Below are positions 43,130 through 52,467 of a stretch of 64,000 nucleotides of DNA, piece by piece. The translations under genes were made by a program, and so were the position numbers. The DNA comes from Shewanella psychrotolerans. GTDB lineage: Bacteria > Pseudomonadota > Gammaproteobacteria > Enterobacterales > Shewanellaceae. The notes beneath the pieces were generated by a model. That model was not told the origin of the DNA and did not search any database. It saw nothing but the letters and a program-made list of their open reading frames with translations. The number at the start of each line of letters is the position of its first letter. Within the stretch, counting starts at the first letter, position 1. The stretch spans positions 434,001 through 498,000 of the forward strand of contig NZ_CP080419.1 of the NCBI RefSeq assembly GCF_019457595.1, read 5' to 3'.

Positions 43130-44090
43130 CAGAATCTTAGCCCTTGTTGCCCTAGTCGCCTTGATTGTCCTCTTGGCCTATGGACTTCATTTGGCTCACA
43201 CTCCTAAGGTCACGCGTTTGCAGGGGCAGATCGAGGCTAGAGAATATAATGTTTCCTCCAAAGTGCCTGGGCGGGTTTCTCAGGTCATGGTGCGTCGAGG
43301 TGACCAAGTGGCCGAAGGCGATCTGCTGTTTGCCATCGACAGTCCTGAGCTCAATGCCAAGTTGATGCAGGCACAAGGAGGACGTGATGCCGCCAAGGCG
43401 TTGCAGCAAGAGGCGGATAACGGCGCTCGTAAGCAACAGATATCGGCGGCGAAAGAGCAGTGGTTGAAGGCAAAAGCGGCGGCCACCTTGGCCGAGACCA
43501 CCTATAAACGGGTAGAAGCCCTGTTCAGTGAGGGCGTGTTGGCGCGTCAAAAGCGTGACGAAGCCTTTACCCAGTGGCAGGCTGCCAAGTATACCGAGCA
43601 GGCGGCTTATGCCATGTATCAGATGGCGGAAGAGGGGGCCCGTGAAGAAACCAAGGCGGCTGCTGAGGGTAATGTCCGCATGGCCGAAGGGGCCGTTAAT
43701 GAGGTCAGTTCCATCTTGGCCGACAGTCAAATGCGCTCACCTAAGTCGGGTGAGGTTAGCGAGGTGCTGCTGCAAGCTGGCGAACTGGCGCCTAGCGGTT
43801 TTCCTGTGGTGAGTGTGATCGATATGCAGGATGCCTGGGCAGTGTTTCAGGTTCGAGAAGATCAGCTTAAAGACTTTAAGGTTGGCGATACGCTAGAGGT
43901 GGAGATCCCTGCACTCGGCCAACGTTTTTCCTTTAAAGTGGCGCACATTAGCGTCATGGGACACTTTGCCACTTGGCGCTCTACCGAGAGTGGTCACGAC
44001 TTCGATATGCGCACCTTTGAGATGGAGTTAAGACCAATGGAGCCCATTGCCGACTTAAGGGTGGGTATGACCAGCTTACTGGTGCCTTAA
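43119..44090 (+). CDS. HlyD-family membrane fusion (adaptor) protein
   Basis: 323 residues: an N-terminal membrane anchor (about 6-24), a biotinyl-lipoyl half (IEAREYNVSSKVPGRVSQV), a helical hairpin (about 80-195) and a returning barrel half (SPKSGEVSEVLLQAGELAPSG). It should bridge the inner-membrane permeases to the TolC-like channel. The ATG at 43119 (MRTNRIL) has a GAGAG site and overlaps the preceding stop; the longer upstream ORF start is an artefact of that overlap. Confidence 0.9.
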   Translation: MRTNRILALVALVALIVLLAYGLHLAHTPKVTRLQGQIEAREYNVSSKVPGRVSQVMVRRGDQVAEGDLLFAIDSPELNAKLMQAQGGRDAAKALQQEADNGARKQQISAAKEQWLKAKAAATLAETTYKRVEALFSEGVLARQKRDEAFTQWQAAKYTEQAAYAMYQMAEEGAREETKAAAEGNVRMAEGAVNEVSSILADSQMRSPKSGEVSEVLLQAGELAPSGFPVVSVIDMQDAWAVFQVREDQLKDFKVGDTLEVEIPALGQRFSFKVAHISVMGHFATWRSTESGHDFDMRTFEMELRPMEPIADLRVGMTSLLVP

Positions 44091-44102
44091 GCCTTGACTT
44101 CC

Positions 44103-45260
44103 ATGGTCAATCTTATAAAGCGAGAGCTCAGGCGACTATGGCAGTCGCCCTGGCAACTCGCCCTGGTCAGCTATCTGCCTCTGCTGGGCACGCTCGTGCT
44201 TTGGTGGTTGTTTAGCGCAGGATTGCCGACCGCACTGCCGGTGGCGGTCGTGGATCAGGATCAGAGTCAGCTAAGCCGTATGCTGGTACGTCAGTTAGCG
44301 GCCAATTCTGTTGTCAAACCCATTAGTTATCAAGATATAGGTCAAGCCCAAGCGGCTATGGAGAAGGCCGATGTCTATGCCGTGATGGTTCTGCCATTTC
44401 AACTTAATCGTAAGCTATTGATTGGTCATCAGCCCACGATAGATATTCGTTACAACGCCCAGTTTTTGTTGGTGGGTAAACTGCTCTCCAGTCAGATACA
44501 GATGAGCCTGGCCGACGGTCTTAAACAGAAGGCAAGACTGAAAATGCTGGCCTCTGGGGTGTCGCCCGAGCAGGCCAATATTAATCTGAACATGATAAAG
44601 ACCCAGAGCAGTGCACTCTATAACGCCAATAACAACTATGTCGCCTTCTTGGTACCACCTATTTTGATCGCCTTGGTGCAGATAGTGGCCATGTTGGTGT
44701 TTGCCAATGCTTTGTCTGATGAGCTAAGACACAATACCTTGCCCGAGTGGTTTGCCTTAGGTACTTACAAGGTGCTTTGGGCTAAGGTGCTGGTTTATAC
44801 GCCGCTGCTGATGTTACAGATGGGGGTGATATATGCTTGGCTCTATGGCTATCTCGGCCTGCCGCTAAGCAGTGGTCTGGGTCAGTTGTTTGCCGCACAG
44901 GTAATGATGCTGTTGGTGGTATGGTTGATCGTGTTGACCATCTTTGCTGTGCTGCAGGACGGTGCAAGGGTGATCAGTCTCTGCACCGCTCTGTTTGCGC
45001 CATCATTTGCTTTTATGGGCGTCACTTTCCCCACCCATGAGATGCCTATGTTGGCTCAGTGGTGGCGGCAGATCATGCCTTCCAGTCACTATGTCGATAC
45101 CCATATCGGTGTGATCGCCTATGACCAAGGCATTGACGCGTTATTGCTGCAACTCTTTAGCTATTGGGGCTTTCTGCTGCTGATCCCCGTGATCGCCGTG
45201 TTACTGACAAAGATCCGCCGAGACCAGGCTAAAGAGCAGATGGCGGAGGTGCAGGGATGA
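44103..45260 (+). CDS. ABC-2 type permease, first
   Basis: 385 residues of the ABC-2/YhhJ-YbhR type: one N-terminal membrane helix (about 21-41), a periplasmic domain of about 130 residues (VAVVDQDQSQLSRMLVRQL is typical), then five membrane helices in the C-terminal half. Such permeases normally pair with an ATP-binding protein; none is encoded nearby. The ATG at 44103 was preferred over an in-frame TTG at 44094. The TGA overlaps the ATG of the second permease. Confidence 0.85.
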   Translation: MVNLIKRELRRLWQSPWQLALVSYLPLLGTLVLWWLFSAGLPTALPVAVVDQDQSQLSRMLVRQLAANSVVKPISYQDIGQAQAAMEKADVYAVMVLPFQLNRKLLIGHQPTIDIRYNAQFLLVGKLLSSQIQMSLADGLKQKARLKMLASGVSPEQANINLNMIKTQSSALYNANNNYVAFLVPPILIALVQIVAMLVFANALSDELRHNTLPEWFALGTYKVLWAKVLVYTPLLMLQMGVIYAWLYGYLGLPLSSGLGQLFAAQVMMLLVVWLIVLTIFAVLQDGARVISLCTALFAPSFAFMGVTFPTHEMPMLAQWWRQIMPSSHYVDTHIGVIAYDQGIDALLLQLFSYWGFLLLIPVIAVLLTKIRRDQAKEQMAEVQG

Positions 45261-46408
45261 ACTTTTTCAGCCTGATGTTTGAGGAGTTCAAGGCCATAGT
45301 CTCAGACAAGGCGATTGCTATTACTTTGTTTGGTGGCGTGCTTTTTTATTCCGTGCTCTACCCTTTGCCTTATCTCAATGAGGTACCAACAAAGCAGCAA
45401 ATTGTCGTGGTCGATGGTGATAATTCCAGCTTGAGTCGCTTGGTGATTCGTCACGCGCAGGCGAGTCCTAAACTTGATGTCGTCGCTCATGTGGCTAACT
45501 TGACCCAAGCGCAGGCGGCCGTCAATGCCGGGGAGGCTCATGGTTATCTGGTTATCCCTGAAGGATTCCGTCACAATCTGCTGCGCCAGCAAGGCGTTAC
45601 CTTAGCTTATGGCGGCGATGCCAACTATTTTCTGGTCTACTCGGCCATTCTAGAAGGGCTGGTTTCGGTCGGCATAGAAGCGGGTAAATACATACAGTTT
45701 ACCGGTCTACTTGCTATGGGAGAGACGGCCAAGCAGGTACAGCTTGAGCTGGATCCTATTCACCTTAACAGTGTGCCAGCCTTCAACCCGAGCTTGGGTT
45801 ATACCTCCTATGTGGTGCCCGGCGTGCTCTTGCTAGTGCTGCACCAAACCTTGTTAATCGGTACAGGGATCCTCGGGGCTGGCCAATGGCAGCGCCAGGG
45901 CTATTGGCGTCAGGTAAGCTTAGGCCAGCTTCTGTGTGCCAGGGTGGCGACCTTTTCGGTTATCTACAGTATTTTTACTGCCTTCTACATAGGCTTTTGT
46001 CATTACTGGTATCAGGTGGGAGTGCAGGGCGATCTCGGGCAAGTGTGTTTGTTTCTGCTGCCCTTTATTTTGTCGACCAGTCTAGCCGGTGTTGCCTTTA
46101 GCAGCCTATTTGTTCGACGGGATCTGCCGACCCAGGTGGCACTGCTCATCTCGATGCCGATCCTGTTTGCGTCGGGCTTTGTCTGGCCGGTGGAGTTGAT
46201 CCCCGTGCCATTGCAGGCCGTATCACAGCTGATCCCTGGGGTGGTGACCATCAAGGGGATGTTAGAGCTTAATCAAATGGGGGCTAGTTGGCCAAGTGTG
46301 GTGCATTTGTGGTGGCAACTTTGGGGTTTGGCATTAGTTTACTTGGTACTGGCTTATTTCGGAGTGCGTTATCGCTTGAATGTAATGCCAATTAATAATG
46401 AGCAGTGA
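45257..46408 (+). CDS. ABC-2 type permease, second; 3' end made of IS sequence
   Basis: 383 residues with the same architecture as its neighbour (KQQIVVVDGDNSSLSRLVIRHAQ near 50, then five C-terminal membrane helices), so the two probably form a heterodimer. It starts inside the previous stop (ATGA). The last codons (MPINNEQ and the TGA) align with the left end of the IS630 element (24 of 29 bases, 46388-46416 against 8095-8123 or so), so the natural C-terminus seems to have been cut and capped by the insertion. Function probably survives because the membrane helices are complete. Confidence 0.82.
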   Translation: MNFFSLMFEEFKAIVSDKAIAITLFGGVLFYSVLYPLPYLNEVPTKQQIVVVDGDNSSLSRLVIRHAQASPKLDVVAHVANLTQAQAAVNAGEAHGYLVIPEGFRHNLLRQQGVTLAYGGDANYFLVYSAILEGLVSVGIEAGKYIQFTGLLAMGETAKQVQLELDPIHLNSVPAFNPSLGYTSYVVPGVLLLVLHQTLLIGTGILGAGQWQRQGYWRQVSLGQLLCARVATFSVIYSIFTAFYIGFCHYWYQVGVQGDLGQVCLFLLPFILSTSLAGVAFSSLFVRRDLPTQVALLISMPILFASGFVWPVELIPVPLQAVSQLIPGVVTIKGMLELNQMGASWPSVVHLWWQLWGLALVYLVLAYFGVRYRLNVMPINNEQ

Positions 46409-46942
46409 TCTAATATTCACCGCAACCTTAACCCGTATTCCAATTTGAAAACTGATTGACTCAGGGTGTTTTTTGGCAACTCATTCAAGGTGAATGGATG
46501 ATGGAATGCTTGTGCTCATGTAAGGTCATTCAACGCAGAGGTAGGAAGGTAAGGCGAAGCACGACTAAAGGGATTTAGGAGGTAACACATGGAGCGGTTA
46601 CCGAGGATGCTAGAGACGAGGAGCAATTAAAGACCTTGCCTCATCAGCGCTAACCTTTAGTGCTAACTCGTCGCTGAGCGATCACACCTTTATACTCATT
46701 GGTATTAGGATCATCAAATTACCACCATACTCCCCGAACTAAACCCGATAGCGTAAGTGTGGAGCTGGTTACGGCTGCACCATTTAGCGAATCGCAGCTT
46801 TTAAGGTTATGAGGATATCGTTGTTATGAGGATATCGTTGCAGCCTGTTCTGGGCTTGGAACAACTTGATCAGTGATACGACAAGAGTGATCTCTTTATG
46901 TCGTAGAGTGTGGGCAATAATAATTAAATTAAGATGGAATGG
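46388..46942 (+). mobile_element. Decayed IS630 copy with a MITE in place of its middle
   Basis: Bases 46388-46452 match the left part of the 8066-9202 element, and 46705-46942 match its right part (from ATCATCAAATTACC to the end repeat AAGATGGAATGG), which is followed by TA at 46943. About 800 bases of the transposase gene are missing, replaced by the miniature element. Many substitutions and a 17-base tandem duplication (46807-46840) show long decay. No usable transposase frame remains. It fills most of the gap between the second permease and the TPR gene. Confidence 0.82.
46453..46702 (-). repeat. MITE copy, truncated at one end
   Basis: About 250 bases that match the minus strand of the element at 58192-58464. 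The right end keeps the tip, read inward as CCAATGAGTATAAAGGTGTG, and is followed by TA. The left tip is lost where the copy joins the IS630 remnant. It shares GCGAAGCACGACTAAAGGGA and other interior blocks with the other copy and has no coding potential. Confidence 0.8.
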
Positions 46943-46960
46943 TATAACAAGCAGCAAAGA

Positions 46961-46996
46961 TAAAAAATAGGCATTTAATTTAACTAAATGCCTATT
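46961..46996 (-). terminator. Rho-independent terminator of the TPR gene
   Basis: AATAGGCATTTA pairs perfectly with TAAATGCCTATT (12 pairs, 7-base loop), followed on the minus strand by six T's. It is 52 bases past the stop of the minus-strand gene. Confidence 0.85.
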
Positions 46997-47047
46997 CAAT
47001 TGTCTACTTTCGATCGCTTAATGTGGAACCCTTGCTCGCTTCGCACA

Positions 47048-47542
47048 TTATAAACTAGCTGTATTGATGCTATTAAGCGCAGTTTCTAAGCGAGTTAAGT
47101 TATATTTGTAGATAACGTTATCAGTGGCTTTAGCTGCACGTTTAAAGTCTTCTAAAGCACCTAGATTATCGTTAGCCATTAGTTTCATTACACCGCGGTT
47201 ATTGAATGCGTATGCTCGAATATCAGCACTCGGTGCTAGAGAAGCGCTTAATGAACTGGCTACTGCTGCGCTACACGCTTTCTCTGCCTCGTCAAACTGT
47301 GCAAGCTTTGTGTATCCAACGCAAAGGTTTAGGTTGCGAGTATAGTGGTCTAATTCGTTTGCTTCTGCTGATTTTGTTATTTCAACACCTTTTTCGGTGT
47401 CACCAGACTGCAATGCTTCTACGCCAGGAGTATCCTTGATGACGACCATCTTGTATTGGCTATTATCTAAATTAGCAAATGCAGTGCTAGACATGGTAAG
47501 TAGAAAACCTGCGGCAATTAGTTCTAATGTTTTCATGTTCAT
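47048..47542 (-). CDS. Small periplasmic TPR-like protein, function unknown
   Basis: 164 residues with a clear signal peptide (MKTLELIAAGFLLTMSSTAFA) and two or three TPR-like helix pairs (NLCVGYTKLAQFDEAEKACSAAV and AFNNRGVMKLMANDNLGALEDFKRA). It resembles small exported tetratricopeptide proteins common in Shewanella and Vibrio; I do not recognise a named family. The ribosome site AAGGGAAAG precedes the first of two close ATGs. It is a single-gene unit with its own terminator. Confidence 0.75.
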   Translation of the reverse strand: MNMKTLELIAAGFLLTMSSTAFANLDNSQYKMVVIKDTPGVEALQSGDTEKGVEITKSAEANELDHYTRNLNLCVGYTKLAQFDEAEKACSAAVASSLSASLAPSADIRAYAFNNRGVMKLMANDNLGALEDFKRAAKATDNVIYKYNLTRLETALNSINTASL

Positions 47543-47679
47543 CTTTCCCTTGGTTGGTAGTAGCCCCTCGCTACAGGACTAAATTTAGATAAATTAGGAG
47601 CTGCTGACAAACGAGAAAAATCATATCGACAGGTTAATTATTTTCACTCATGGGTTTATCTGTATATCTGTATATCTGT

Positions 47680-48585
47680 TTATCCTTTGTAGACGTTGTC
47701 GTTAGAGTAGGCAAATCGCTTAACGACCCACTCAATCAATAGTTGCACCTCTTTTTTGGGCTTATCTTTACCGTGATGAATTAAAAAATAGCGGTCATGA
47801 CTGTTGAGTGCAGTTGAGAAAAGCTGAATTAAGTTACCGCTATCTAGCCAAGCTTGGCTGATTGGCAGAGGGACTAAGGCGACACCTATTCCTTGCTCTG
47901 CGGCCCTTGCAACACTAAACATACTGTCTAGTTGGATGATCTGTTTCGGTTGAAAATCATCAAAGCCAATATTATCAGCCCATTGATGCCACGCATGAGG
48001 GCGAGCCTGATGTAAAATCAATGGTGTTTCAGTTAACGCTGCATAGCCTTTAGAGGCTATTTTTTTATAGAGCGCTTTACTACATGCTGGAACGTAATTG
48101 AGTGGAAACAGATCGAACGAGTGCTCAAATTGGGGGCGATTACCCGACAACACAATTGATAGGTCGGTATGGGTAAGTTGTTCTGAACGGGTTTTAACGG
48201 TTTCGAGTTTGAGATTAATGTTAGGGTATTGGGTCGACCAACCAACGAGTTGCGGCACAAATAATTCACTGGCAAAGAACTCAGGCATGGAAATGCTGAC
48301 TTCTAACGCCAAGTTGACATGGCTAAACTCATTAACGGTTGTGGTAAGTTGCTGCATTAAAGGTTCTATCTGTTCATAGAAACGCGCGCCAGTTTCCGTT
48401 AGCGAAATAGACCTAGTTTGGCGAACAAACAGTGTTTGTTGTAGATTCTCTTCTAACTGTTTGATTTGATGGCTTACGGCCGATGGCGTCAAAAATAGCT
48501 TTTTAGCCGTCTCTTTAAAACTCAGACACTCAGCTGCGACACAAAAACAACGTAATCCTCTAAGTGAGGTATGCAAAGGAAGCAT
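47680..48585 (-). CDS. LysR-family transcriptional regulator (GcvA-like)
   Basis: 301 residues. The N-terminal winged helix-turn-helix (LRCFCVAAECLSFKETAKKLFLTPSAVSHQI) and a type-2 periplasmic-binding effector domain are present. The pattern LRGLRCFxVAAEC...LxLTPSAVSHQIKQLE is like the GcvA branch. No obvious target lies divergently; its neighbours on both sides are on the same strand. The protein ends at a short run of tandem TATATCTG units (47656-47682). Confidence 0.88.
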   Translation of the reverse strand: MLPLHTSLRGLRCFCVAAECLSFKETAKKLFLTPSAVSHQIKQLEENLQQTLFVRQTRSISLTETGARFYEQIEPLMQQLTTTVNEFSHVNLALEVSISMPEFFASELFVPQLVGWSTQYPNINLKLETVKTRSEQLTHTDLSIVLSGNRPQFEHSFDLFPLNYVPACSKALYKKIASKGYAALTETPLILHQARPHAWHQWADNIGFDDFQPKQIIQLDSMFSVARAAEQGIGVALVPLPISQAWLDSGNLIQLFSTALNSHDRYFLIHHGKDKPKKEVQLLIEWVVKRFAYSNDNVYKG

Positions 48586-48785
48586 GTAATACTCTTGAGT
48601 TGCTTAACGAATTATAGATAAAGCAAAGCATGGGCCAGTTGTTAGCCTTTATACTTCAGCGTCTTATGATAATGGCATACTAATAGAATGCCCTGTTTCA
48701 GCGCAATATAACCAAGATGGTGCTAGTACGCCTCATTATGAGGCGTAATGGCAGAGATAGTCAATTGAGTTATAACGGAATGAAA

Positions 48786-48816
48786 TTTAAACAGCCAAGT
48801 GATCACTCGGCTGTTT
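48786..48816 (-). terminator. Probable terminator overlapping the darP stop
   Basis: AAACAGCC and GGCTGTTT pair around the palindrome AGTGATCACT, with TTTAAATTT following on the minus strand. The stem includes the last two codons of darP, so termination is very close to the gene. Confidence 0.6.
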
Positions 48817-49342
48817 CGGTGCGGATATATTTAACTAATTCTGTTGCAGATTTAGATGGTTCATCAGGCTTTTTCGCCAGTTCTTTGTTAGCTTGTCGTA
48901 CTAGTTGACGTAGCTTCTGTCTTTCCAGTTTTGGATGCTGCTCAATAAGGGCTTGAATCGCATCATCGCCGCCGGTTAATAGCTGATCTTTAGTCTTTTC
49001 TGCAACGTTAAGCTTGGAGCTTTCGTTGCGGTTTTGGTTTAGCACGTTTTTAAGATCGGTTTGCAGCTGCTCAATATCAACATTGCGCATGATCTTGCCA
49101 ATATATTGCAGATGGCGACGATAAGCTTCGGTATTGATGCGAATGGTTTTCGCCTTGAGCACGTTATCATAAAGCAGCTCGTCAAGTTCGAGCTTGTTTA
49201 TCTGACTCTTGCTCAGTGAAACCAATTGTTTTCCTAACTCTTGGTATACCGCTATTTCTCTTTTCGCTTCGGCTCTGCTGACGTATTCATCGTCATGGTC
49301 GAAGGGTTGTTTAAAGTGTTCCGAGTCACCAACAATATTCAT
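48803..49342 (-). CDS. darP: DarP/YjgA, 50S ribosome biogenesis factor
   Basis: 179 residues of the DUF615 family: acidic start (DSEHFKQPFDHDDEYVSRAEAKRE), helical body, and a Lys/Arg-rich C-terminal half. E. coli YjgA binds late 50S precursors near the peptidyl-transferase centre. The ATG at 49342 was chosen; an in-frame TTG two codons upstream is unlikely. It is divergent from pmbA with a 140-base shared gap, the arrangement known in E. coli. Confidence 0.93.
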   Translation of the reverse strand: MNIVGDSEHFKQPFDHDDEYVSRAEAKREIAVYQELGKQLVSLSKSQINKLELDELLYDNVLKAKTIRINTEAYRRHLQYIGKIMRNVDIEQLQTDLKNVLNQNRNESSKLNVAEKTKDQLLTGGDDAIQALIEQHPKLERQKLRQLVRQANKELAKKPDEPSKSATELVKYIRTETAE

Positions 49343-49482
49343 AATCAAAAATCTCTTACATAAACTGGCTTAATAATACCATTTCATTGGAATATCGCCT
49401 ACGAAGCACGGCAGTTATTTAATGTGAAAGCGCATCGGGTTTGTTATGCTACTGCCATTATTGATCACTAAAGAGTAGATTT

Positions 49483-50823
49483 GTGCCTTCACCTAGCATT
49501 GAAACTGAACTGGATTCATTAAAAGACGCCGTTGCTATGGCATTAGAATATGCCGCTACTTTGGGCACCACGGGTGCCGAAGTCGCAATTAGTAAACAAC
49601 AAGGATTATCGGTATCGACTCGCCTTAAAGAGGTTGAAACCGTCGAGTTTAATAAAGATGGTGCGCTAGGTATCACCCTGTTTAGGGATGGCTGCAAAGG
49701 TAGCTCTTCTACTTCAGATTTAAGTCCTGACGCGATTCGCCGTGCCGTTAAAGCGGCCGATGATATTGCTAAGTTCACCTCAGAAGATCCCTTCAATGGT
49801 TTAGCCGATGCTGATTTAATGGCTCAGCATATTGAAGATCTTGAGCTCTATTATCCTCACGAAACAACGCCTGCTGAGCTTGAAGTGTTAGCCGCTCGCG
49901 CCGAAGAAGCAGCTTTAGACGCTGATTCCAGAATTAAAAACTCCGATGGTGCTAGTGCAAACGCCCACACTGGTGCAAAAGTTTATGGTAATAGCCACGG
50001 CTTCTTAAATGGCTACGTCAGTTCTCGCTATAGCCTTAGTTGTGTGGTGATTGGCGAACAAGATGGCAACATGCAGCGTGATTATGATTATACGGTAGCG
50101 CGTAAGTTTAGCGATCTGTGGACGCCAGAAGCCGTTGGCCAAAAAGCGGCTGAGAAAACTGTTAGTCGCCTCGGCGCGCGTAAGATTGCGACCACCAAGT
50201 TACCTATTCTGTTTGCCCCAGATGTGGCAACGGGCTTAATGGGCCATTTAGTTGGTGCGATCAGCGGTAGTAGCTTGTATCGTAAATCGAGTTTCCTGCA
50301 AGACTCCATCGACACTCAACTGTTTCCTGATTGGTTTACTATTGCCGAGCAGCCTCATCTTAAAGGTGCATTAGCCAGTGCCTATTATGATAATGAAGGC
50401 GTGGCGACTATCGATCGTAATATTATCGATAAGGGCATCTTATCGACTTACCTGTTAACCAGTTATTCGGCGCGAAAGCTTGGATTAACCAATACTGGTC
50501 ATGCGGGTGGCATCTATAACTGGACCCTTGCTCATACAGGACAAACCTTTGACCAGCTTATCAAGCAGATGGGCACAGGCCTCATAGTCACCGAAGTGAT
50601 GGGTCAAGGAGTGAACGGCGTGACTGGCGATTATTCTCGCGGCGCGGCTGGCTTCTATGTCGAAAACGGCGTGGTTCAATATCCAGTAGAAGAGATCACC
50701 ATTGCGGGCAACCTCAAAGACATGTACCGCAATATCGTTGCGGTGAGTAAAGATAGAGATCTGCGTTCATCGATTAGAACTGGTGGGATCTTACTCGACG
50801 AAATGAAGATCGCGGGTAACTAA
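49483..50823 (+). CDS. pmbA: PmbA/TldE, partner of TldD
   Basis: 446 residues. It is homologous to TldD but lacks the HExxxH motif, as TldE subunits do; the C-terminal [12 protein letters not shown] is characteristic. With TldD (40138-41586) it forms the peptidase that matures microcins and degrades unfolded small proteins. The start is GTG at 49483, preceded by AAGAG; no ATG lies nearby in frame. A terminator follows. Confidence 0.95.
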   Translation: MPSPSIETELDSLKDAVAMALEYAATLGTTGAEVAISKQQGLSVSTRLKEVETVEFNKDGALGITLFRDGCKGSSSTSDLSPDAIRRAVKAADDIAKFTSEDPFNGLADADLMAQHIEDLELYYPHETTPAELEVLAARAEEAALDADSRIKNSDGASANAHTGAKVYGNSHGFLNGYVSSRYSLSCVVIGEQDGNMQRDYDYTVARKFSDLWTPEAVGQKAAEKTVSRLGARKIATTKLPILFAPDVATGLMGHLVGAISGSSLYRKSSFLQDSIDTQLFPDWFTIAEQPHLKGALASAYYDNEGVATIDRNIIDKGILSTYLLTSYSARKLGLTNTGHAGGIYNWTLAHTGQTFDQLIKQMGTGLIVTEVMGQGVNGVTGDYSRGAAGFYVENGVVQYPVEEITIAGNLKDMYRNIVAVSKDRDLRSSIRTGGILLDEMKIAGN

Positions 50824-50847
50824 GAGCCATTCTCTTGCGTTAAGATT

Positions 50848-50874
50848 AGCGAGTGCCAAGGCACTCGCTTTTTT
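50848..50874 (+). terminator. Rho-independent terminator of pmbA
   Basis: AGCGAGTGCC and GGCACTCGCT pair around AA and are followed by a T run. It separates pmbA from the ars operon. Confidence 0.92.
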
Positions 50875-50947
50875 ATGTCTGCAATTAAGCAGCAACTAAA
50901 TCTCGACCGTCGCACTCTTGTGAACAAAAAGCTAAACTTAAGCTTGA

Positions 50948-50984
50948 ATATATGGCTATCCATATATATGATTTGGCATATATG
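50948..50984 (+). promoter_or_regulatory. Candidate ArsR operator
   Basis: ATATATGG-CTAT-CCATATAT (50948-50967) is a perfect 8-bp inverted repeat, and a further CATATATG lies at 50977-50984. It is 25-60 bases upstream of the arsR start and A/T-rich like known ArsR/SmtB sites. Binding is inferred. Confidence 0.6.
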
Positions 50985-51008
50985 AAGAGTGTTTTTAGGG
51001 GAAAGATA

Positions 51009-51350
51009 ATGGCGACTGCGATTTTTAAGGCATTATCCGATGATACCCGTTTGCTGAGTTTGTTGTTGATTCATGCAGAAGGCGAGCTATGTGTTTGCGA
51101 ACTTATGGCAGCGCTTGATGAGAGTCAGCCCAAGATCTCTCGTCATCTGGCTCAGTTACGTAAGGCTGAGCTGCTGAGTGATCGTCGTCAGGGGCAATGG
51201 GTATTTTATCGTATAAACCCTGGATTAGCGCCATGGGCGTTAAATGTCATAGAGCAAACAAGAGCTGGTAATCAGTCTCTGTTAGCCAGAGGCTTAGCGC
51301 GCTTGCAACAGATGGGGCAAAGACCTGAACGAGTAAAGGCTTGCTGCTAG
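51009..51350 (+). CDS. arsR: ArsR-type arsenite-responsive repressor
   Basis: 113 residues of the ArsR/SmtB winged-helix family. ELCVCELM holds the Cys-x-Cys arsenite-binding motif, as in E. coli ArsR; the recognition helix is SQPKISRHLAQL; a Cys pair ends the protein (KACC). The ATG at 51009 has GGGGAAAG upstream. An in-frame start at 50952 would run through the operator and is unlikely. It heads the ars operon and probably represses it. Confidence 0.92.
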   Translation: MATAIFKALSDDTRLLSLLLIHAEGELCVCELMAALDESQPKISRHLAQLRKAELLSDRRQGQWVFYRINPGLAPWALNVIEQTRAGNQSLLARGLARLQQMGQRPERVKACC

Positions 51351-51392
51351 CTAACGGCGACTGGGCGCAACACATAGTGATAGGTAAATACC

Positions 51393-52433
51393 ATGGGACT
51401 GTTTGAGCGTTACTTGAGTGTGTGGGTTGGTTTGGCAATTGTGTTTGGTGTGGTTTTGGGCCATTTTTTCCCCGATCTGTTTAGTGTTATCGCTGCATTA
51501 GAATACGCCAAGGTCAATTTATTAATTGCACTGCTTATCTGGGTGATGATCTATCCAATGATGGTGCAAATTGACTTTTCAGCAGTAAAAAATGTGGGTA
51601 AAAGCCCCAAAGGTTTAGTGTTGACCCTAGTGATAAACTGGTTGATTAAACCTTTCACCATGGCGTTACTTGGCTGGTTATTCTTTAAAGTATTCTTCGC
51701 TAGTTTGGTCGATGCGCAAACTGCGAGCGAGTATATCGCTGGGATGATCTTACTCGGCGTCGCACCCTGTACGGCTATGGTGTTCGTCTGGAGCCAATTA
51801 ACTAAGGGCGATCCCAATTACACCTTGGTACAAGTGTCGGTAAATGATCTGATCATGGTGGTGGCCTTTGCCCCTATCTGTGCTTTTCTTCTTGGGGTGA
51901 GTGATATTCAGGTACCTTGGGAAACCTTACTCATATCTGTGGTGCTCTATGTGGTGTTGCCCTTGATTGCTGGGGTGATAACCCGCCAAGTGTTAAATCG
52001 CCGAAGTCAACATGGAGTCGATACCTTTGTTAGTCGCCTTAAGCCATGGTCTATATTGGGGCTGTTAGCGACAGTGGTGTTGCTGTTTGGATTGCAGGCT
52101 AACACCATATTGGCCCAACCGCAGAATATTGTACTTATCGCGATTCCGCTGCTTATTCAAACCTATGGCATTTTCTTTATCGCTTACTTTGCCGCGAAAA
52201 AACTCAATATAGCGCAAAATGTAGCAGGCCCTGCGTGTATGATCGCTACCTCCAACTTTTTTGAACTCGCAGTTGCGGTTGCTATCTCGTTGTTTGGATT
52301 ACATTCGGGAGCGGCACTAGCCACTGTGGTCGGCGTATTAGTCGAAGTGCCTGTCATGTTGTCGCTGGTTGCGTTCGTTAATCGAGATAAAGCCAAATAT
52401 CAGCAGGCCATAAGCACCGAATCCGGTTGCTAA
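51393..52433 (+). CDS. acr3: Acr3-type arsenite efflux permease
   Basis: 346 residues with ten predicted membrane helices. The Cys in [13 protein letters not shown] (about 129) is the essential Cys of Acr3 proteins. It exports arsenite, driven by the proton gradient. It lies 42 bases after arsR. No ArsA ATPase or ArsC reductase is visible in this window, so the arsenate reductase, if used, is encoded elsewhere. Confidence 0.95.
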   Translation: MGLFERYLSVWVGLAIVFGVVLGHFFPDLFSVIAALEYAKVNLLIALLIWVMIYPMMVQIDFSAVKNVGKSPKGLVLTLVINWLIKPFTMALLGWLFFKVFFASLVDAQTASEYIAGMILLGVAPCTAMVFVWSQLTKGDPNYTLVQVSVNDLIMVVAFAPICAFLLGVSDIQVPWETLLISVVLYVVLPLIAGVITRQVLNRRSQHGVDTFVSRLKPWSILGLLATVVLLFGLQANTILAQPQNIVLIAIPLLIQTYGIFFIAYFAAKKLNIAQNVAGPACMIATSNFFELAVAVAISLFGLHSGAALATVVGVLVEVPVMLSLVAFVNRDKAKYQQAISTESGC

Positions 52434-52467
52434 ATGATCAAAGTTTCCCCTTTTTTAGGATAGTAAT

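Noticed and set aside
47656-47682. Short tandem TATATCTG units as a CRISPR-like or satellite array
   Set aside because: There are only two to three 8-base units without spacers; it is a trivial slippage repeat at the lysR stop.
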